Below, piece after piece: positions 5,490-5,835 of a DNA stretch of 5,835 nucleotides. The stretch is from Desulfobacterales bacterium. GTDB lineage: Bacteria > Desulfobacterota > Desulfobacteria > Desulfobacterales > Desulfobacteraceae. The notes beneath the pieces are model-generated. The model made no database searches. It was not told where the DNA came from and was given only the letters and a program-made list of their open reading frames with translations. Numbering within the stretch: the first letter of the stretch is position 1; each line of letters begins with the position of its first letter. The stretch is taken from positions 1-5,835 of the forward strand of contig JAKSBB010001303.1 in the NCBI GenBank assembly GCA_022361315.1, given 5' to 3'. The position numbers and the translations under genes are program-made.

Positions 5490-5835
5490 ATGTGGATACC
5501 GGATCTGGAAACCTTTTCAGGCCCTAAATACATTGCCATCGACGATGCCCTGAGCCTGGACATCGGCCGGGGGAAACTAACCCCCGGTGACCGCCTGCCC
5601 CCGCAAAGGGAACTGGCCTGGGCGTTAAAGGTGAATTTCGGCACCGTGACCCGTGCCTATGAACTGGCGGCTGAACGGGGGCTGGTCCGGGGAGAAATCG
5701 GCAGGGGCACCTTTGTCCGGGAAGATCCGCCCTCCCGCCTCACCCCCTGGCCGGAGGAAGACAAAACGGCAGACCGCGTGGACATGCGGTCGGACTTCCC
5801 CTGCAACCTGGCCCATGACCCGGCATTTAAGAAGG
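5490..5835 (+). CDS. MocR-family transcriptional regulator, GntR-type HTH N-terminal part (partial)
   Basis: The first 115 codons are present and open to the right edge with no stop. Residues 13-77 form a GntR-type winged helix: KYIAIDDALSLDI, then LTPGDRLPPQRELA (30-43), the recognition-helix region GTVTRAYELAAERGLV (51-66) and the wing GRGTFV (71-76). The TPGDRLPPQRELA and GTVTRAYELAAERGLV pattern is typical of MocR/PdxR/GabR regulators, which carry a C-terminal aminotransferase-like PLP domain; that domain would lie beyond the window and is not seen. Residues 78 onward look like the start of a charged, proline-containing linker. The ATG at 5490 has only GGGA about 7 nt upstream; TTG 5478 is a less likely alternative and an in-frame stop at 5460 limits extension. 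The divergent aminotransferase operon is the likely target, and autoregulation through the shared operator is probable. Confidence 0.9.
   Translation, partial: MWIPDLETFSGPKYIAIDDALSLDIGRGKLTPGDRLPPQRELAWALKVNFGTVTRAYELAAERGLVRGEIGRGTFVREDPPSRLTPWPEEDKTADRVDMRSDFPCNLAHDPAFKK

Noticed and set aside
5435..5816. Two minus-strand open frames at the right end
   Set aside because: They lie opposite the MocR winged-helix coding region and across the operator; neither shows a domain.

Overview
The window reads as chromosomal DNA from an anaerobic bacterium, most likely a Desulfobacterota (deltaproteobacterial, sulfate-reducer-like) species. This is an inference from protein style: an anaerobic-type glycerol-3-phosphate dehydrogenase, a cysteine-rich iron-sulfur flavoprotein, and a 7TM/PAS histidine kinase of a kind I associate with that group. 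Base composition is moderately GC-rich in genes and AT-rich in the two regulatory gaps. I see no RNA genes, insertion sequences, CRISPR arrays or phage genes.

Layout from left to right: the 5' part of glpA (minus strand, running off the left edge); a 336-bp AT-rich gap that probably holds its promoter and DeoR/GlpR-type operators; a small STAS-like protein (DUF4325 type); a 747-residue membrane histidine kinase; a flavodoxin-fold iron-sulfur flavoprotein; and a class V PLP-dependent aminotransferase. All of these lie on the minus strand. A 118-bp divergent control region with a perfect 12-bp inverted repeat follows, then the 5' part of a MocR-family (GntR-HTH) regulator on the plus strand, running off the right edge.

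The genes form three probable units. (1) The MocR regulator and the divergent aminotransferase, with the iron-sulfur flavoprotein 77 bp downstream, look like a regulator with its target operon; the inverted repeat between them is the likely operator. (2) The histidine kinase and the STAS-like protein are separated by only 10 bp and are almost certainly co-transcribed. No response regulator is visible, so the STAS-like protein may be the kinase's partner. They may also be read through from the aminotransferase operon, across a 68-bp gap. (3) glpA is a separate transcription unit.

The main points of interest are the kinase/STAS-like pair, with an Asn in place of the usual G1-box Asp in the kinase and an Asp where I expect Ser in the STAS-like protein; the MocR operator; the second cysteine cluster of the flavoprotein; and the repeated TTCA-TTTTC motifs ahead of glpA. 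I find no clear evidence for an entirely new system; the kinase/STAS-like pair is the nearest candidate.
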